The notes under the pieces are model-generated. The model was not told where the DNA came from. It saw only the letters and a program-made list of their open reading frames with translations, and did no database searches. DNA of 64,000 nt, from positions 232,684 to 296,683 of the forward strand of contig VZRZ01007881.1 in the NCBI GenBank assembly GCA_013398175.1, written 5' to 3'. Source of the DNA: Climacteris rufus. Its lineage: Eukaryota; Chordata; Aves; Passeriformes; Climacteridae. Shown here in pieces: positions 61,330 through 64,000 of this stretch (the stretch's first letter is position 1; the number at the start of each line of letters is the position of its first letter). Position numbers and translations under genes: made by a program.

Positions 61330-64000
61330 CACATATAAATTTTAAGAAAATTCTGGTTCATTATAGAGGAGTTACACCTATAATATTCCCTGTATTCCTG
61401 TGATTGGCAGTTTGCATTTTATTAATATGTGTACAGCTGATCATGGTATGGGTATTAGGAAATATTTTTTTTCATCAGGGAACTGCCAAGGCTGTTTTTT
61501 GGTTGCTGTTGTTGTTTTAGTTGATGGTGTGATCCTAAGTCTGGGGAAGAGCACAGTTTGTTGTGGAAAGTCACTGGCAGATGAAGCAAAACCTGTGGCA
61601 AACACCCACATGTGAGGTATTGCAGAGCTGGTCATTGGCACTAATGAAAAGGGACTAACAGGTGCCTGCAGCCTAACTGAAGGGTATTCATATAGGGCAT
61701 GTCAAGAAAGTGAGGAGCACAGCAACCTAAGGTGATACCCTGATTTTTCTCTGATATTTGAGGCCCCTTGTCTGAGGTTTTAATTGTTAAAAAAGGAATA
61801 AATGTCAGATGGATATGAGTGTCATTTGAGGGACAAGTACATTGCTCCACTGGGCTTGTATCAAAGGATCCAGTATATGCATCTGTAGGCAACAGATTTT
61901 ACTTTGATTTTTTTTTTTTTTTTTAAATCAGCTATTTGTAATTGAGAAATAATCTATGTGGTTTCAATAGAGGATGAGATAAAGGTGCTTATCAGATTCC
62001 TTTTGGGAAAAGCAGTAAGTAGGTTATAGTTAGTTTCAGTTAACATAAACTTTCCATAAATCAGATACATAACGTTTTACACAGGTAGACTAAGGCCAAA
62101 GGTTCTGTTCACTCTTTGAGAGCACTGACATTAAATTTTTTATTAGTACCCATGATAAATAATGCACTTGACTTCAGTTTTGACTGTACTGTTGTGTGAA
62201 ACTACTACATATTTCTTGCAGAAGTATCTAAATAAACAACTTTAATGCTGAAGAAAAGTTTATTTCTTTTTTAAAATAATTATTTCTTTGCTCAGTTTAA
62301 GTTACGTCCTGATGTCTGCAGCCTTTCTTGCAGCACTGGTCTCTGTGTTGCTGCCATCATGTTGTTTGTTTGTTTGTTCATGGCTGTCTTTCAAGCTATT
62401 ATTTCTTTGTGTCTTGGGCCTGTGTGGTTTAGTTTTAAAAAGGGGTCCTGGATCTAATATAGTTGCTGCCATACACTTTGTCAATACTGTGTATGCTTGC
62501 AGGTGTTTAGAAACTCTTGAAGAGAAATTGAAATTGTTCTTAAATCTTCTAAACACTACAGATTGTCTTAGTTCATACTATTGGCTACTGTGCCCGAGTT
62601 CATCTGGAGTTATTTGGGCACTCTCCTGCTTTTATAGCTCATATTCTTCACACTTTTCTATTTGAGTCTTGTAATGCTTTGACTTCTCTGCTATGTTTGG
62701 GATGCTCCCATATTGGTTTCAGTTTGGCTGGAGTAGCTTTGTTTGCAAAATCCCAAGCTTTATTTTAGATCTTTGATACACTCTTTCCAAACGTTTTATA
62801 CCAAATACAAAACACCATCCGTGTTTCTACCACGAAGCAAGCCCTTCCCTGCATATCGTGAAGCTGATTGTAGTTCAGATCAATTAAAGACTTCTCTGTG
62901 TTCTCTCTCTCTTTTTGTACTGCTTGCTTTACATATAATTTCTTGGATCTTTTGCATTGGGAGTATTTTAGATGTAGCCTGATTCAAATCTCCTTCTAAC
63001 CACTGCAAGCCTTAAATGAACTTTAAATTTAATGGTTGCTGAAAGTTGTGAGTGATACAGGACAGATTACTAGAATCCTGCAGTAAGAAATGCTAAGCAG
63101 TACAGAACTGAACTGTACTGTACCTGAACTTCTGAATTTTTTTGAACTGTCATCTGAAAATTGTAATTTAAATTAGAAAAAGGACTCTGCAAATGAAACT
63201 GGTTCTGATGTTCATGAATCTTAAAACTTTGCCAGTCTGTAAGAGTTTACGTGTTAAGCGCACAGTGATTCCATGAGGAAAATGGGCTTGAATCTCATTA
63301 GACATCGTACTGTATTAATGGAACTGGTTCACTCATATTTTATTCATAAAATAATATTTGTCAATGTGTTTTTCTATTTTAAACTCTTACTGTAAAGGAG
63401 AGCATTTTCACCTCAAAGTATTTGTTTCCTAGAGTGAATGCCAATACTACCCAGTCACGCCATATTCTCCTAATTATGCTGAGGGTTTCTTTCCTAACAG
63501 CATTTATTTTAGGGTGTCAACAATACTTCAGTTAAATGTAGTGTAAAGTGCACTTATTTAGCAAACTTGTCCTTCAGAAAAGGGTTTTTTTTGTCTTTAA
63601 AACACCACTAGATTGTTTCTTTCTGTCAGTGCATGATACAATAGAAATCTTAAATCAATAACACTTCTTATTCCTATGCAATTGATGCATAACATCCTTC
63701 TTCACACAGAGGTTTAATGTGTTGTAAATTAATTATCTGGAATGCGTGCAGGGTCAATGGACCTTGGTATGACCGGGATGTAATGTTAAAGTGTTCCATT
63801 TCCTTCCAGCCCTGCTCAGCTCTCTTGCCGACTGTTCTCTACGTGTCAGTTATGCCATCTTCTGCAGTCTGGTCCCTTAAGTGTTGTTCATGCCCCTCTA
63901 GGGCTTGATCGATAGGAAAAATTTGCTTTACCATAAATTTGTCCAACAATTTTCTTTCTTCTGAAGACGGAGTATCTTTATTAACTGTACTTGTGTAATG
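61330..64000. other. AT-rich non-coding right end
   Basis: No gene is supportable to the window edge. A T17 run lies at 61908-61924. The plus frame at 62288-62665 is hydrophobic (Leu, Ser, Cys, Val) and overlaps a minus frame. It follows a fair acceptor (TTATTTCTTTGCTCAG), but its first ATG is internal and no family is recognised, so it is treated as chance. Near 63752 GGGTCAATGGACC resembles an imperfect nuclear-receptor inverted half-site pair. Confidence 0.4.

Noticed and set aside
62288..62665. 125-codon hydrophobic plus frame that might suggest a membrane protein
   Set aside because: It arises from T-rich DNA, which yields Leu/Phe/Ser/Val. It opens with TTG rather than ATG, and an overlapping minus frame is also open. 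No family is recognised.
1..64000. CRISPR arrays, bacterial operons, ribosome binding sites, phage or plasmid features
   Set aside because: No regularly spaced direct repeats and no compact gene packing. CR1 repeats and sparse coding show vertebrate nuclear DNA, where these do not apply.
1..64000. tRNA, rRNA or known microRNA genes
   Set aside because: I looked for tRNA A/B-box words, 5S-like words and several widely conserved microRNA sequences and found only partial, non-folding matches. A covariance-model search would be decisive.

Overview
This window reads as vertebrate nuclear DNA, most probably from a bird. It is AT-rich and largely non-coding, with no operon-like gene packing and no open frame above 166 codons. 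Its recognisable interspersed repeats are CR1 LINE pieces: a 5'-truncated copy near 27.1-27.6 kb, an internal scrap near 26.0 kb and an inverted 3' end near 57.4 kb. CR1 is the dominant LINE of birds and reptiles. The sparse repeat load and the scatter of very old, eroded amniote repeats (including MIR-like pieces) fit a bird. All of this rests on remembered family consensus, not on a search.

Layout. The left end holds a polypyrimidine microsatellite and then a clear CpG island (about 0.77-1.41 kb), the only obvious promoter-like element. I cannot name its gene or fix its direction. From about 1.4 kb to the right end the sequence behaves as intron or gene desert: AT-rich unique DNA broken by blocks of higher GC (about 3.0-4.9, 11.85-12.3, 40.06-40.74 and 44.76-45.1 kb), old repeats, homopolymer runs, small tandem duplications and several perfect short hairpins.

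No protein-coding gene can be named. Four places deserve testing as exons: a minus-strand stretch at 61.19-61.32 kb flanked by good splice sites and open in exactly one frame; a plus-strand, non-coding exon-like stretch at 57.49-57.59 kb; a TATA box plus short ATG-led exon at about 32.03-32.16 kb; and an isolated GC-rich open frame at 44.76-45.16 kb with coding-like codon structure. These lie on different strands and do not form one gene model, so some or all may be chance.

I found no CRISPR array, tRNA, rRNA, recognisable microRNA, intact transposon, intact retrovirus or other novel system. The window looks like ordinary avian non-coding DNA with a CpG-island promoter at its left edge.
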